Shown piece after piece: positions 9,773-18,071 of a stretch of 64,000 nucleotides of DNA. The position numbers were made by a program, and so were the translations under genes. Origin of the DNA: an uncultured Microbacteriaceae bacterium (GTDB lineage: Bacteria; Actinomycetota; Actinomycetes; Actinomycetales; Microbacteriaceae); the NCBI GenBank assembly GCA_947487835.1, contig CANKXX010000002.1, forward strand, positions 186,001 to 250,000. The letters are read 5' to 3'. A model generated the notes under the pieces. That model was not told the origin of the DNA. It was given only the letters and a program-made list of their open reading frames with translations, and made no database searches. The stretch's first letter is position 1. The number at the start of each line of letters is the position of its first letter.

Positions 9773-10228
9773 CTACGCGGGGTTCGGGATGCGGTCGTAG
9801 GTGACCCAGCGAGTGGCCTGAGCGAGGCTGTCGTACAGGCGACGCGCGGTGGTGTTGTCCTCGGCCGTGATCCACCGGACGACGCTTCGGCCGTCCCGCT
9901 GTGCCACAGCGGTCACCGCATCGACCAGGGCCCGGCCCACTCCGGTGCCACGCACGTCCGGGGAGGCGAAGAGGTCGTCGAGGTAGAGCCCCACCGTGCC
10001 CGTCGAGGGTCGGGAGAACGGCCGGAAGTGGGCGAAACCGACCAGTCTTCCCTCCACTTCGGCCACGAATGCGTCGACCTCGTGATCGTTGTCGACGAGC
10101 CAGCCCCAGACACGATCGACCACAGCCGGGTCGGGGGCGAGGCGGTAGAACTCGCGGTATGCCGCGAAGAGCGTCGACCACTCCTCGAAGTCGTCGTCCG
10201 AGATCCGCCGGATGGTCATGTCAGTCAC
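9773..10228 (-). CDS. GNAT-family N-acetyltransferase
   Basis: A 151-residue single GNAT domain. Motif A, which binds the acetyl-CoA pyrophosphate, is visible as LYLDDLFASPDVRGTGVGRAL (the V-R-G-T-G-V-G-R loop, about residues 85-105). The C-terminal part, WITAEDNTTARRLYDSL, is motif B. The start is GTG 10,228, placed seven bases after AAGGGG; the ATG nine bases downstream is too far from that site. The acceptor substrate is unknown; DLFASPDVRG proteins often act on small amines. Confidence 0.85.
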   Translation of the reverse strand: MTDMTIRRISDDDFEEWSTLFAAYREFYRLAPDPAVVDRVWGWLVDNDHEVDAFVAEVEGRLVGFAHFRPFSRPSTGTVGLYLDDLFASPDVRGTGVGRALVDAVTAVAQRDGRSVVRWITAEDNTTARRLYDSLAQATRWVTYDRIPNPA

Positions 10229-10463
10229 TGCGTGGCCCCTTCTCGTGCAGCATCCAGCACGGACGGGACGTCCAGGCTGGGCGCTCGTTCACCCTAACGG
10301 TGGGCCGGTTCCGGTCGGTCCCGGCTGGCTCCGGCCGCCGCCGGGTCCGCTCGGGGTCCGCTCGGTGGTTTCGGGAATGTGGAATAGCGCCTCTTCCGAG
10401 CGGGTTGGGCTGGGGGTGCCGCCGTGCAGGCGGCGCACAAGCGACTGTTGAAAGGCTGCCTTC

Positions 10464-11540
10464 ATGGATCTGTTCACGCCCGTCTCCCTCGGGGACCTGC
10501 ACCTGCCCAACCGCGTCGTGATGGCGCCCCTCACCCGCCTGCGCTCCAGCGCCGACGGCGTGCCGGGCGAGCTCGTCGCCGAGCACTACGCGCAGCGCGC
10601 GAGCCTCGGCCTCATCATCAGCGAGGGCACGTACCCGAGCGCGGAGTCGCGCGCGTACCCCGGGCAGCCGGGCATCGTCACGGACGCCCAGGTCGAGGGC
10701 TGGCGCCGGGTGGCGGAAGCTGTGCACGCGCGCGGCGGCCGCATCGTGATGCAGGTCATGAACGGTGGGCGGGTCTCCCACACCGAGATCACCGGCACCG
10801 ACCGCATCGTCGCGCCGAGCGCGATCGCCATCGAGGGCGAGGCGCACACGCCGACCGGCAAGGTGCCCTTCCCCGTGCCGCACGCCCTCACGACCGAGGA
10901 GCTGGCGACCGTACGCGACGAGTTCGTGGCGGCGGCGAAGCGCGCCGTGCACGAGGCGGGCTTCGACGGCGTCGAGGTGCACGGGGCGAACGGATACCTG
11001 CTGCACGAGTTCCTGTCGCCCGTGTCCAACCAGCGCGAGGACCAGTACGGCGGCCCGCCGGAGAACCGGGCACGCTTCGTCGTCGAGGTGACGCGCGCCA
11101 TGGCCGACGCCGTCGGCGCGGGCCGCGTCGGCATCCGCCTCTCGCCCATGCACAACATCCAGGACGTGGTCGAGACCGACATCGACGACGTGAAGGCGAC
11201 CTACGACGCGGTCGTGGACGGCATCGCGCCGCTCGGCCTGGCCTACCTCAGCATCCTGCACAGCAACCCGACCGGCGAGCTCGTGCAGGACCTGCGCACC
11301 CGCTTCGGCGGCCGGCTCGTGATCAACAGCGGCTTCGGCCGCGTGACCTCGCGCGACGAGGCAGTGACGCTCATCGAGCAGTCCCACGCGGACGCGGTCG
11401 CCGTCGGCCGCGCCGCCATCGCCAACCCGGACCTCGTCGAGCGCTGGCAGGGCGAGCACCCGGAGAACGAGCCGAACCCGGCGACGTTCTACGCGGAGGG
11501 CGCCGAGGGCTACACGGACTACCCGCGCCTCACGGCGTAG
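10464..11540 (+). CDS. Old Yellow Enzyme-family NADH:flavin oxidoreductase / alkene reductase
   Basis: A 358-residue FMN-binding TIM barrel. Visible family features are LFTPVSLGDLHLPNRVVMAPLTR at the N-terminus, the active-site stretch VEVHGANGYLLHEFLSP (the His-x-x-Asn pair that binds the activated alkene oxygen, near residues 173-176), NQREDQYGG, and the phosphate-binding VGRAAIANPDLV near the C-terminus. These enzymes reduce electron-poor C=C bonds or nitro groups using NAD(P)H, in the cytoplasm. It is monocistronic; a 223-bp upstream gap separates it from the divergent GNAT gene. The physiological substrate is not deducible. Confidence 0.9.
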   Translation: MDLFTPVSLGDLHLPNRVVMAPLTRLRSSADGVPGELVAEHYAQRASLGLIISEGTYPSAESRAYPGQPGIVTDAQVEGWRRVAEAVHARGGRIVMQVMNGGRVSHTEITGTDRIVAPSAIAIEGEAHTPTGKVPFPVPHALTTEELATVRDEFVAAAKRAVHEAGFDGVEVHGANGYLLHEFLSPVSNQREDQYGGPPENRARFVVEVTRAMADAVGAGRVGIRLSPMHNIQDVVETDIDDVKATYDAVVDGIAPLGLAYLSILHSNPTGELVQDLRTRFGGRLVINSGFGRVTSRDEAVTLIEQSHADAVAVGRAAIANPDLVERWQGEHPENEPNPATFYAEGAEGYTDYPRLTA

Positions 11541-11563
11541 CGCATCCCCGGGCGTTCCCGGTT

Positions 11564-11592
11564 CCGCTCGCACTGTCGAGGTGCGGGAGCGG
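11564..11592 (+). terminator. Candidate terminator after the alkene reductase
   Basis: CCGCTCGCAC (11564-11573) can pair with GTGCGGGAGCGG (11581-11592) around a seven-base loop, with a two-base bulge. It lies 24 bp past the stop codon. There is no T-tract, as is common in high-GC actinobacteria. This is a weak structural prediction. Confidence 0.4.
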
Positions 11593-11693
11593 GGTCGGGA
11601 CCCCGGGTGGCTAGCGGCTCGAGTCGGCGGACGGCCCGGCAGGGACGGTCCGCTGCGACGCGAGCGACCCGTGCCAGCCGTTACGGTGAGGCC

Positions 11694-12083
11694 ATGATCA
11701 ACGGGTTCAAGCAGTTCATCCTCAAGGGCAACGTCATCGACCTGGCCGTCGCGGTCATCATCGGAGCCGCGTTCGGCGCCGTCGTGACCGCCCTGGTCGA
11801 GTCCGTGCTCATGCCGCTCATCTCGCTGCTCGTGGGGCAGCCGAACTTCGACGACTTCCTCGTCTTCGGACCGGTCCGGATCGGGGTCTTCCTCACCGCG
11901 GTGATCAATTTCCTGCTTGTCGCGGCGGCGGTGTACTTCGTGGTCGTGCTGCCGATGAACGCCATGATCGAGCGGCGCAACCGCCGGCTCGGCATCGGCC
12001 CCAAGGAGGAGCCGGCCGACCCGTCGGTCGTGCTGCTCACCGAGATCCGCGACGCCCTGAAGGCGCAGCAGTCGCGGCCGTAG
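11694..12083 (+). CDS. mscL: Large-conductance mechanosensitive channel MscL
   Basis: A 129-residue protein matching MscL. The amphipathic N-terminus MINGFKQFILKGNVIDLAVAV leads into TM1 (AVIIGAAFGAVVTALV), a short periplasmic loop, TM2 (IGVFLTAVINFLLVAAAVYFVVV) and a charged C-terminal helix. It opens under membrane tension to release solutes on hypo-osmotic shock. A TACGGT -10-like box (11682-11687) ends six bases before ATG 11,694, so the mRNA may be leaderless, though GGTGAGG could also act as a ribosome-binding site. Monocistronic. Confidence 0.94.
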   Translation: MINGFKQFILKGNVIDLAVAVIIGAAFGAVVTALVESVLMPLISLLVGQPNFDDFLVFGPVRIGVFLTAVINFLLVAAAVYFVVVLPMNAMIERRNRRLGIGPKEEPADPSVVLLTEIRDALKAQQSRP

Positions 12084-12154
12084 CGGCGAGGGGTGTTCCT
12101 CCGAGGGGCTGTGACGGCGAGGGGCCGTTCCGCCCGGCGCGGTGCCGGAAGGGG

Positions 12155-12358
12155 TCAGTCCGCCGCGACGTCGTGATGCGCCCGCTGCACGGTCGCGTCG
12201 GGGCCGGGGAAGACGAGCGACGTGTGCTCGTCGCCGGACCACCGCACCATGTAGGGCGGCGAGCCGTCCGGGCCGTGGACCTCGACGATCGTTCCGTCGC
12301 GGGCGCCTCCCTCGTGGGGGCTGCGGACGACGATCAGGTCTCCGATGTCAGCGTGCAT
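12155..12358 (-). CDS. DUF1918 domain small protein
   Basis: A 67-residue protein, MHADIGDLIVVRSPHEGG..., with the DUF1918 pattern (GTIVEVHGPDGSPPYMVRW and HTSLVFPGPDA), an SH3-like small barrel common in actinobacteria and of unknown function. A GGAGGGAG ribosome-binding site precedes the ATG at 12,358. It lies downstream of, and co-directional with, the MFS pump gene (90-bp gap). A near-perfect palindrome at 12,382 sits directly upstream of its start. Confidence 0.85.
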   Translation of the reverse strand: MHADIGDLIVVRSPHEGGARDGTIVEVHGPDGSPPYMVRWSGDEHTSLVFPGPDATVQRAHHDVAAD

Positions 12359-12381
12359 GATCGGCTTCTCCCTCCATTGGG

Positions 12382-12395
12382 CAAGCGCTCGCTTG
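12382..12395. promoter_or_regulatory. TetR-type operator-like palindrome
   Basis: CAAGCG-CT-CGCTTG is a perfect six-base inverted repeat with a two-base centre, 24 bp upstream of the DUF1918 start and 53 bp past the MFS stop. The AAGCG/CGCTT arms resemble operators of TetR-family repressors. No TetR gene is present in the window, so the regulator would act in trans. Assignment is by resemblance only. Confidence 0.45.
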
Positions 12396-12447
12396 TCTCG
12401 CGTACCGGTATTGTCGCGCGGCGAGCGGCGGAGGGATAGAGCGGAGG

Positions 12448-13896
12448 CTAGCTCGCCGCGGGCTCCGGTGCGACGTCGGATGACGGCTCGGTCGCGGAAC
12501 GGCGCCTCGGCATCGCGAGCGCGGCCCCCACGACGATGACCGCCGTGACCGCGACGGCGAGGAACACGCTGCCGGAGGCCGCCTCCACCGTGTCGGGCGA
12601 GTTCTCGCCGGACGGGGACGAGGCGAAGATCGCGTTCGCGATGGCGCCGTAGATCGCGACGCCGACCGCGCTGCCGATCGAGCGGGAGAACAGGTTGGCG
12701 CCGGTGACGACGCCCCGCTCGTTCCACTCGACGCTCGCCTGGGCGGCGATGAGGCTCGGGGTCGCGACGAGCCCGAGGCCGAGTCCGACCAGGAAGCAGC
12801 TGAGCGACACGACCGCGATCCCCGGCGACGACGCCGAGGTGGCGAGCACGATCGTGCCCGCGACCACGAGCGCCGTGCCGATGAGCACCGTGCTGCGGAA
12901 CCCGATGCGCAGGTAGAGGCGCCCCGAGAGGGAGGCGGAGATCGGCCAGCCGATGGTGAGCATCGCGAGGGCGAGGCCGGCGACGAGCGGGGTCGTGCCG
13001 AGCGATCCCTCGAGGTAGGTGGGTACGTAGGAGGTCAGCCCGATCAGCACGGCGCCGACGCCGAGCGACACGAAGGCGGTGGTCAGCAGCAGCCGGCGCG
13101 AGAACACCCACAGCGGCAGCACGGGCTCCTCCGCCCGGCGCTCGGCGAGGAGGAACGCGCCGAGCAGCAGCGCGCCGAGCCCGAAGGCGCCGATGCTCTG
13201 CCAGGAGTTCCAGGCCCAGGCCTGGCCGCCCTCGAGCACCGCGAGGATGAGCAGGCTCAGCGAGACGGTGAGCAGCACGGCCCCGAGGTAGTCGACCCGG
13301 TGCCTGCGGTGCTCGATGTTCTCGTGGAAGACCCGGACGAGCAGCACCATGGCGAGGATGCAGAGGGGCACGTTCACGAAGAAGATCCAGCGCCAGGACA
13401 GGAACTGGGAGAACAGCCCGCCGAGGGTCGGGCCGACGACGGAAGAGATGGCCCAGACGCTCGCGAGGTAGCCCTGCGTCTTCGCCCGCTCGGCCACCGT
13501 GTAGATGTCCCCGGCGATGGTGATGGCCATGGGCTGCACCGCGCCGGCGCCGAGGCCCTGCACCACCCGGAAGGCGATGAGGGCGGGCATGCTCCAGGCG
13601 AGGCCGCACAGCACGGAGCCGAGCAGGAACAGGCCGACCCCGATGAGGATGATCGGCTTGCGCCCGACCACGTCGGAGAGCTTCGCGTAGATGGGCACGG
13701 ACACGGCCTGGGCGAGCAGGTAGATCGAGAACAGCCAGGGGAACTGGGAGAAGCCGCCGATGTCCTCGACGATGGACGGCACCGCGGTCGCCAGGATCGT
13801 CGCGTCGATGGCCACGAGCCCCGTGGTCACCATGAGGGCGATCAGGATGGGGCCGCGTTCCGAGCGGAAGCCGACGTTCAGGGTGTCGCTGCTCAC
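12448..13896 (-). CDS. MFS drug efflux transporter (DHA2/EmrB-like)
   Basis: A 482-residue major facilitator with roughly 14 hydrophobic helices. Motif A-like KLSDVVGRKPIILIG (near residue 73) and motif C-like SVWAISSVVGPTLGG (antiporter signature, near residue 148) support proton-coupled drug efflux. The VAIDATILATAVPSIVEDIGG stretch in TM1 is typical of the EmrB/QacA (DHA2) group. Located in the cytoplasmic membrane. Divergent from the secreted repeat protein at 14,123. Substrates cannot be predicted. The downstream palindrome may mean that the small DUF1918 gene, rather than the pump, is controlled. Confidence 0.88.
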   Translation of the reverse strand: MSSDTLNVGFRSERGPILIALMVTTGLVAIDATILATAVPSIVEDIGGFSQFPWLFSIYLLAQAVSVPIYAKLSDVVGRKPIILIGVGLFLLGSVLCGLAWSMPALIAFRVVQGLGAGAVQPMAITIAGDIYTVAERAKTQGYLASVWAISSVVGPTLGGLFSQFLSWRWIFFVNVPLCILAMVLLVRVFHENIEHRRHRVDYLGAVLLTVSLSLLILAVLEGGQAWAWNSWQSIGAFGLGALLLGAFLLAERRAEEPVLPLWVFSRRLLLTTAFVSLGVGAVLIGLTSYVPTYLEGSLGTTPLVAGLALAMLTIGWPISASLSGRLYLRIGFRSTVLIGTALVVAGTIVLATSASSPGIAVVSLSCFLVGLGLGLVATPSLIAAQASVEWNERGVVTGANLFSRSIGSAVGVAIYGAIANAIFASSPSGENSPDTVEAASGSVFLAVAVTAVIVVGAALAMPRRRSATEPSSDVAPEPAAS

Positions 13897-14122
13897 TCTT
13901 GTCCTTCCGTGCGGCGTGCTGACCTGCTGCCGCTACCGGCGGCGGCCCACGCCACGAAGGAGTGCAAGCCTCCCACCGCAGCCTGCATTCCCGCGGGTGC
14001 CGAGATCGGGTCCGCAGCGGGCGCGTGCGGCGGCTACTGGGATCGCAGCGCTCGGCCCGTTTCGGTCTTGCGGGTTTCTCGTGTTGCTGAAATGCTGCAC
14101 GCACCGCGAGGGGGAGATCGGT

Positions 14123-16471
14123 ATGAACAGCAGACGGTGGGGGCGCGCCGTGCGCGCATTGATTTCAGGGACGACGGCGTTGGCCGTGGGGGTGCTCGGC
14201 CTCGTCGCCGCAGAGCCCGCTCACGCGGCGGACACGAACTACGTCAGCGGCGTCGTGGTCGACGAGCGGGGACCGGTCGCGGGAATCCCGGTCGACGTGT
14301 CCGTCTCGTACGACTCGCCTCCGCTCGGCAGTACGACGACCGACGTGAATGGACGCTTCAGCCTGAGCGGACTACCCGACACCACGCTCGGCCTGTACGT
14401 CCGGGCGCCGAGCAGGTACCTCCCCGACGTGATCCGCGTCGTCCGCCCCGTGCCGACCGAGACATTCTCCGAGCGTTTCGTGCTCGAGACGATCAGCTCG
14501 GTCACCGGTCGTGTGATCAACAAGTCCGGAACCCCGGTGCCCAACGTCGGGCTCACGCTGTACCGGGACACCCCGTACACCGGGTCCTCCTACCGTGCTC
14601 GCACCGACTATTCGGGCCGATTCCTCACCTCGCGCATAGAGTCGGGGACGTACTTCGTCGAGTTCGATGCCGTCGGCCCGTACGGGTCGCAGAAGTACAC
14701 CGACACCGACGGTGAGTGGACCCCGATCGAGGTGGTCGGAACCACGACCCTGCGAGACGTCGTCCTGCTCACCATGGTGACGCCGACCATCGCGCCCACG
14801 GTGACCGGAGCCTGCAAGGTGGGCACGTCGCTCACGGTCGATCCTGGTCAGTGGCCCGCCGGAACCGTGGTCTCCGCAGAGTGGCAGAACGCGTACGGCT
14901 ACGAGGACGAAGAGGGGACGGCCATCGACGGCGCAACTGGACTGTCCTACCTGATCCCTCCGGACGCGCTGCGCCGGGGCAAGACGATCCGCCTGGTCCT
15001 GACAGCGAAACTGGCCGGATTCGCCGACGGTCGATTCGTCAAGGAGTGCTACGTCCAGAAGGGTGACGCTCCCACCCTGATCTCGCCTCCGACGGTGAGT
15101 GGCAATCCGCGAGCGGGTGAAACCGTTACGGCCAGCCCGGCGACGTGGTCCGTCGAGCCGACGAGCCGGGTCTACTTCTGGCGCGCAGACACGCAGGGGC
15201 TCGCCCCCTCCAGCACGTCGCCATCACTCGTGGTGCCCGGGATCGCCGCCGGTAAGAGCACCCTCTACGTGTGGGAACGGCCGACGTTCTTCGGCTACCG
15301 CGATCCGGACTCTGCCCGGAGTGTCAGCCTGGGTGCCGTCGCTGTCGGTGCCGCTCCGCGCGTCACCTCACAGCCGCGGATCCTCGGCGACTACCGCTTC
15401 GAACGGACGATGAGCGTCGATCCAGGCAAGTGGAGCGAGACAGGCCTCACCTTCGACTACGAGTGGGTGCGCGACGGCGTCGCCGTGGCGACCGGCGCCA
15501 CCTATGCGCCCGCATCGGGTGACATCGGCAAGCCGATCACCGTGCGCGTCATTGCCCGGAAGCTGGGCTTCGAGTCGACCACCGTCACGACTGCCGCGGT
15601 GACGGTGCGTCCCGCGGCGGCGCCGACGTCTGCGCTGCCCGTCGTCCACGGGACGCCCCAGGTGGGACGCATCCTCACCGCGACCTACGGTGCCTGGTCG
15701 GACTCGCGCACCACCATGTCGTTCCAGTGGCTCCGCGACGGGGTCGCGATCCCGGGCGAGACGTCCGCCGCGCACACCGTCAACAGCGCGGACGTCGGAC
15801 ACCGAGTGACCTTCCGGGTCGTCGGCTCCATCCCGTTCCACGACCGCGGGGTCGCCGAGTCGGTGCCCACGGGGACGGTCGTGAAGGCCGCCGCTCCTAC
15901 CGCGACCCGGGCGCCCGCCGTCTCGGGCACGGCCATCGTCGGGCGGACGCTGTCGGCCGACCCCGGGCTGTGGAGCCGCTCGGGGTTGCGCTTCTCCTAC
16001 CAGTGGCTGCGCGACGGGGTCGCGATCCCGGGCGCGACGAGCTCGACATACACGCTGACCGGGGCGGACTGGACGCACCGCACGTCGGTGCGGGTCACGG
16101 CGACGTCCGCGTCGTATGCCACGGCCACCGCCACGAGCGCCGCGACGCCGACGGCGACGAAGGGACCGGCTCCGGTGAACAGCAGGGTGCCGAGCATCAG
16201 CGGGCGCACCGCGGTGGGCAGCACCCTCACCGGCTACAACGGCGCCTGGGACAACCCGAACGCGACCTTCACCTACCAGTGGCTGCGGAACGGCGAGCCC
16301 ATCGTCGGCGCCCGCGCCAAGACCTACGCGCTCACGACCGCGGACCGGGGGTCGCGCATCTCGATCCGCGTGACGGCCGATGCGCGCGGCTACCTGTCGG
16401 CGAGCGCCGTCAGCCTCCGGACCGCGGCCATCGAGGCGGCGTTCACGGGAGCACTCGCGCCCGTCCGGTAA
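14123..16471 (+). CDS. Secreted protein with two carboxypeptidase-like and six Ig-like repeats
   Basis: A 782-residue exported protein. The signal peptide ends near residue 36 (AEPAHA|AD). Two beta-sandwich regulatory domains of the carboxypeptidase-regulatory/Cna-B type follow (VSGVVVDERGPVAGIPV and VTGRVINKSGTPVPNVGLTL). Then come six tandem Ig-like repeats of about 90 residues with the pattern VxGxxxVGxxLTA-GxW-YQWLRDGxxIxGA-TYxLTxxDxGxxxxVRVTA. Repeats four to six are the best conserved; one and two are divergent. There is no LPXTG or C-terminal membrane anchor, so it is probably released or loosely wall-bound, perhaps as an adhesin. ATG 14,123 follows GAGGGGGAGA. Base composition is slightly less GC-rich than its neighbours. 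Confidence 0.85.
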   Translation: MNSRRWGRAVRALISGTTALAVGVLGLVAAEPAHAADTNYVSGVVVDERGPVAGIPVDVSVSYDSPPLGSTTTDVNGRFSLSGLPDTTLGLYVRAPSRYLPDVIRVVRPVPTETFSERFVLETISSVTGRVINKSGTPVPNVGLTLYRDTPYTGSSYRARTDYSGRFLTSRIESGTYFVEFDAVGPYGSQKYTDTDGEWTPIEVVGTTTLRDVVLLTMVTPTIAPTVTGACKVGTSLTVDPGQWPAGTVVSAEWQNAYGYEDEEGTAIDGATGLSYLIPPDALRRGKTIRLVLTAKLAGFADGRFVKECYVQKGDAPTLISPPTVSGNPRAGETVTASPATWSVEPTSRVYFWRADTQGLAPSSTSPSLVVPGIAAGKSTLYVWERPTFFGYRDPDSARSVSLGAVAVGAAPRVTSQPRILGDYRFERTMSVDPGKWSETGLTFDYEWVRDGVAVATGATYAPASGDIGKPITVRVIARKLGFESTTVTTAAVTVRPAAAPTSALPVVHGTPQVGRILTATYGAWSDSRTTMSFQWLRDGVAIPGETSAAHTVNSADVGHRVTFRVVGSIPFHDRGVAESVPTGTVVKAAAPTATRAPAVSGTAIVGRTLSADPGLWSRSGLRFSYQWLRDGVAIPGATSSTYTLTGADWTHRTSVRVTATSASYATATATSAATPTATKGPAPVNSRVPSISGRTAVGSTLTGYNGAWDNPNATFTYQWLRNGEPIVGARAKTYALTTADRGSRISIRVTADARGYLSASAVSLRTAAIEAAFTGALAPVR

Positions 16472-16533
16472 CGGGAGACGCCCAGGCGGAACGGTGGCGC
16501 GGCCGGTGAACCCTCGGACGCGCCGCCGCCGCT

Positions 16534-17955
16534 TCAGTCGAGCGGGAGGCCCTTCAGTTCGGGTAGAGCGAGCGCGCCGAGCGCGGCGACCACGAACACC
16601 GCCGCGAACACGACGAACAGCACGGTCGCGCCTCCGAAAGCCAGTAGGGGCGGCACGGCCAGCGGGGCGACGATGGAGGCGATGCGGCCGACACCCGCCG
16701 CCCAGCCCGCGCCGGTGCCGCGCAGCGCGGTCGGGTACAGCTCCGGCGTCACCGCGTAGAGCGCGCCCCAGGCGCCGAGGTTGAAGAAGGAGAGCAGCAT
16801 CCCGAACGCGATGATCTGCACCTCGGACCCGCTCACGGCGCCGAAGCCGAAGAGCGCGGCGGACACGGCCGAGCCGGCGAGGAAGGTCGCGAGCGTCACC
16901 CGCCGGCCCCACTTCTCCACCAGGTAGGCGGAGACGAGGTACCCGGGCAGCTGGGCGAGGGTGATGATCAGCGTGTACTCGAACGAGCGCACGAGCGGGA
17001 AGCCCGCGGACACGAGCAGGCTCGGCAGCCAGATGAACGCGCCGTAGTAGGAGAAGTTGACCGCGAACCAGACGAGCCAGATGGCACGCGTGCGGCGGCG
17101 CAGGCTCGGCGCGAAGAGGTCGGCGACGCGGGTGCGCACGGCGTCGGCGGGGGCGGTGCCGGGCTCGGTGCCCGCGGTCGTCGTCATTCTCCTCGCGTGC
17201 GCGACGCTGGTCGGGGCTGCGTCCCCGAGGGTCGCCGCACCCGGATCGCCGCCCGACGGGTGCTTGCCCCGCGCGGCATCCTCGAACTCGCGCACGACCC
17301 GCTCCGCCTCGTCGTGCCGGCCCTTCGACTCGAGGAAGCGCACCGACTCCGGCAGCCGCAGCCGCACGATCACCGCCCAGACGGCCGGGGCGGCGCCGAG
17401 CAGGAGAGCCCAGCGCCAGCCGTCCGGGCTGGCGGGGATGACCAGGTAGCCGATGACCGCGGCGCCGATCCAGCCCACCGCCCAGAAGGCCTCGAGGAGC
17501 ACGACGATGCGGCCGCGGATGCGGGCGGGCGCGAACTCGCTGACCAGGGTCGAGGCGACGGGCAGCTCGGCGCCGAGGCCGAGTCCCACCACGAAGCGCA
17601 GCACGAGCAGCACGCCGACCGACCAGGACAGCGCGGACAGGCCGGTGGCGAGGCCGTAAACGAGCAGGGTCAGGGCGAAGACGTTGCGGCGGCCGATGCG
17701 GTCGGCGAGCAGGCCGCCCACCGCGGCGCCGACGGCCATGCCGGCGAAGCCGGCCGACGCGACCCAGGAGAGCGCGGCGGCGTCCGCGCTCCAGGTGACG
17801 GCCAACTGAGCGATCACGAAGGAGATGAGCCCGACGTCGAGGGCGTCGAGCGCCCAGCCGATGCCGGATCCGGTGAGGAGGGTGCCATGCCGGCGGGTGA
17901 AGGGCAGGCGGTCGAGCCGTTCCGAGCGGCTCTCGCTGATCACGGGAGAGGACAT
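16534..17955 (-). CDS. MFS transporter, NiaP/SP-like
   Basis: A 473-residue, 12-helix major facilitator. [21 protein letters not shown] in TM1 resembles the niacin carrier NiaP (YceI) and related metabolite/H+ symporters. Sugar-porter motifs are [16 protein letters not shown] near residue 80 and [16 protein letters not shown] near residue 390. A long charged central loop (about residues 210-270) separates the two six-helix bundles. It is likely an importer of nicotinate or an aromatic/organic acid; the substrate is not certain. Divergent from the amylosucrase gene, with 116 bp between the starts. Confidence 0.82.
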   Translation of the reverse strand: MSSPVISESRSERLDRLPFTRRHGTLLTGSGIGWALDALDVGLISFVIAQLAVTWSADAAALSWVASAGFAGMAVGAAVGGLLADRIGRRNVFALTLLVYGLATGLSALSWSVGVLLVLRFVVGLGLGAELPVASTLVSEFAPARIRGRIVVLLEAFWAVGWIGAAVIGYLVIPASPDGWRWALLLGAAPAVWAVIVRLRLPESVRFLESKGRHDEAERVVREFEDAARGKHPSGGDPGAATLGDAAPTSVAHARRMTTTAGTEPGTAPADAVRTRVADLFAPSLRRRTRAIWLVWFAVNFSYYGAFIWLPSLLVSAGFPLVRSFEYTLIITLAQLPGYLVSAYLVEKWGRRVTLATFLAGSAVSAALFGFGAVSGSEVQIIAFGMLLSFFNLGAWGALYAVTPELYPTALRGTGAGWAAGVGRIASIVAPLAVPPLLAFGGATVLFVVFAAVFVVAALGALALPELKGLPLD

Positions 17956-17991
17956 CGGGTCAGTCTCCCATTCCCGGGCGCCTGGCGCTCC

Positions 17992-17997
17992 TACACT
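17992..17997 (+). promoter_or_regulatory. -10 element of the amylosucrase gene
   Basis: TACACT matches the actinobacterial -10 consensus TANNNT. It lies 75 bp before the amylosucrase start in the divergent gap. No convincing -35 is seen. It would give a leader of roughly 65-70 nt ending in an AAGGGGA ribosome-binding site. Confidence 0.4.
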
Positions 17998-18071
17998 GGC
18001 GGCAGCGGGGTCGGCATCGATCCCGCGGACGAAGAAGTGGACGATCCCGTCAGCGACGAAGGGGACTCGCG

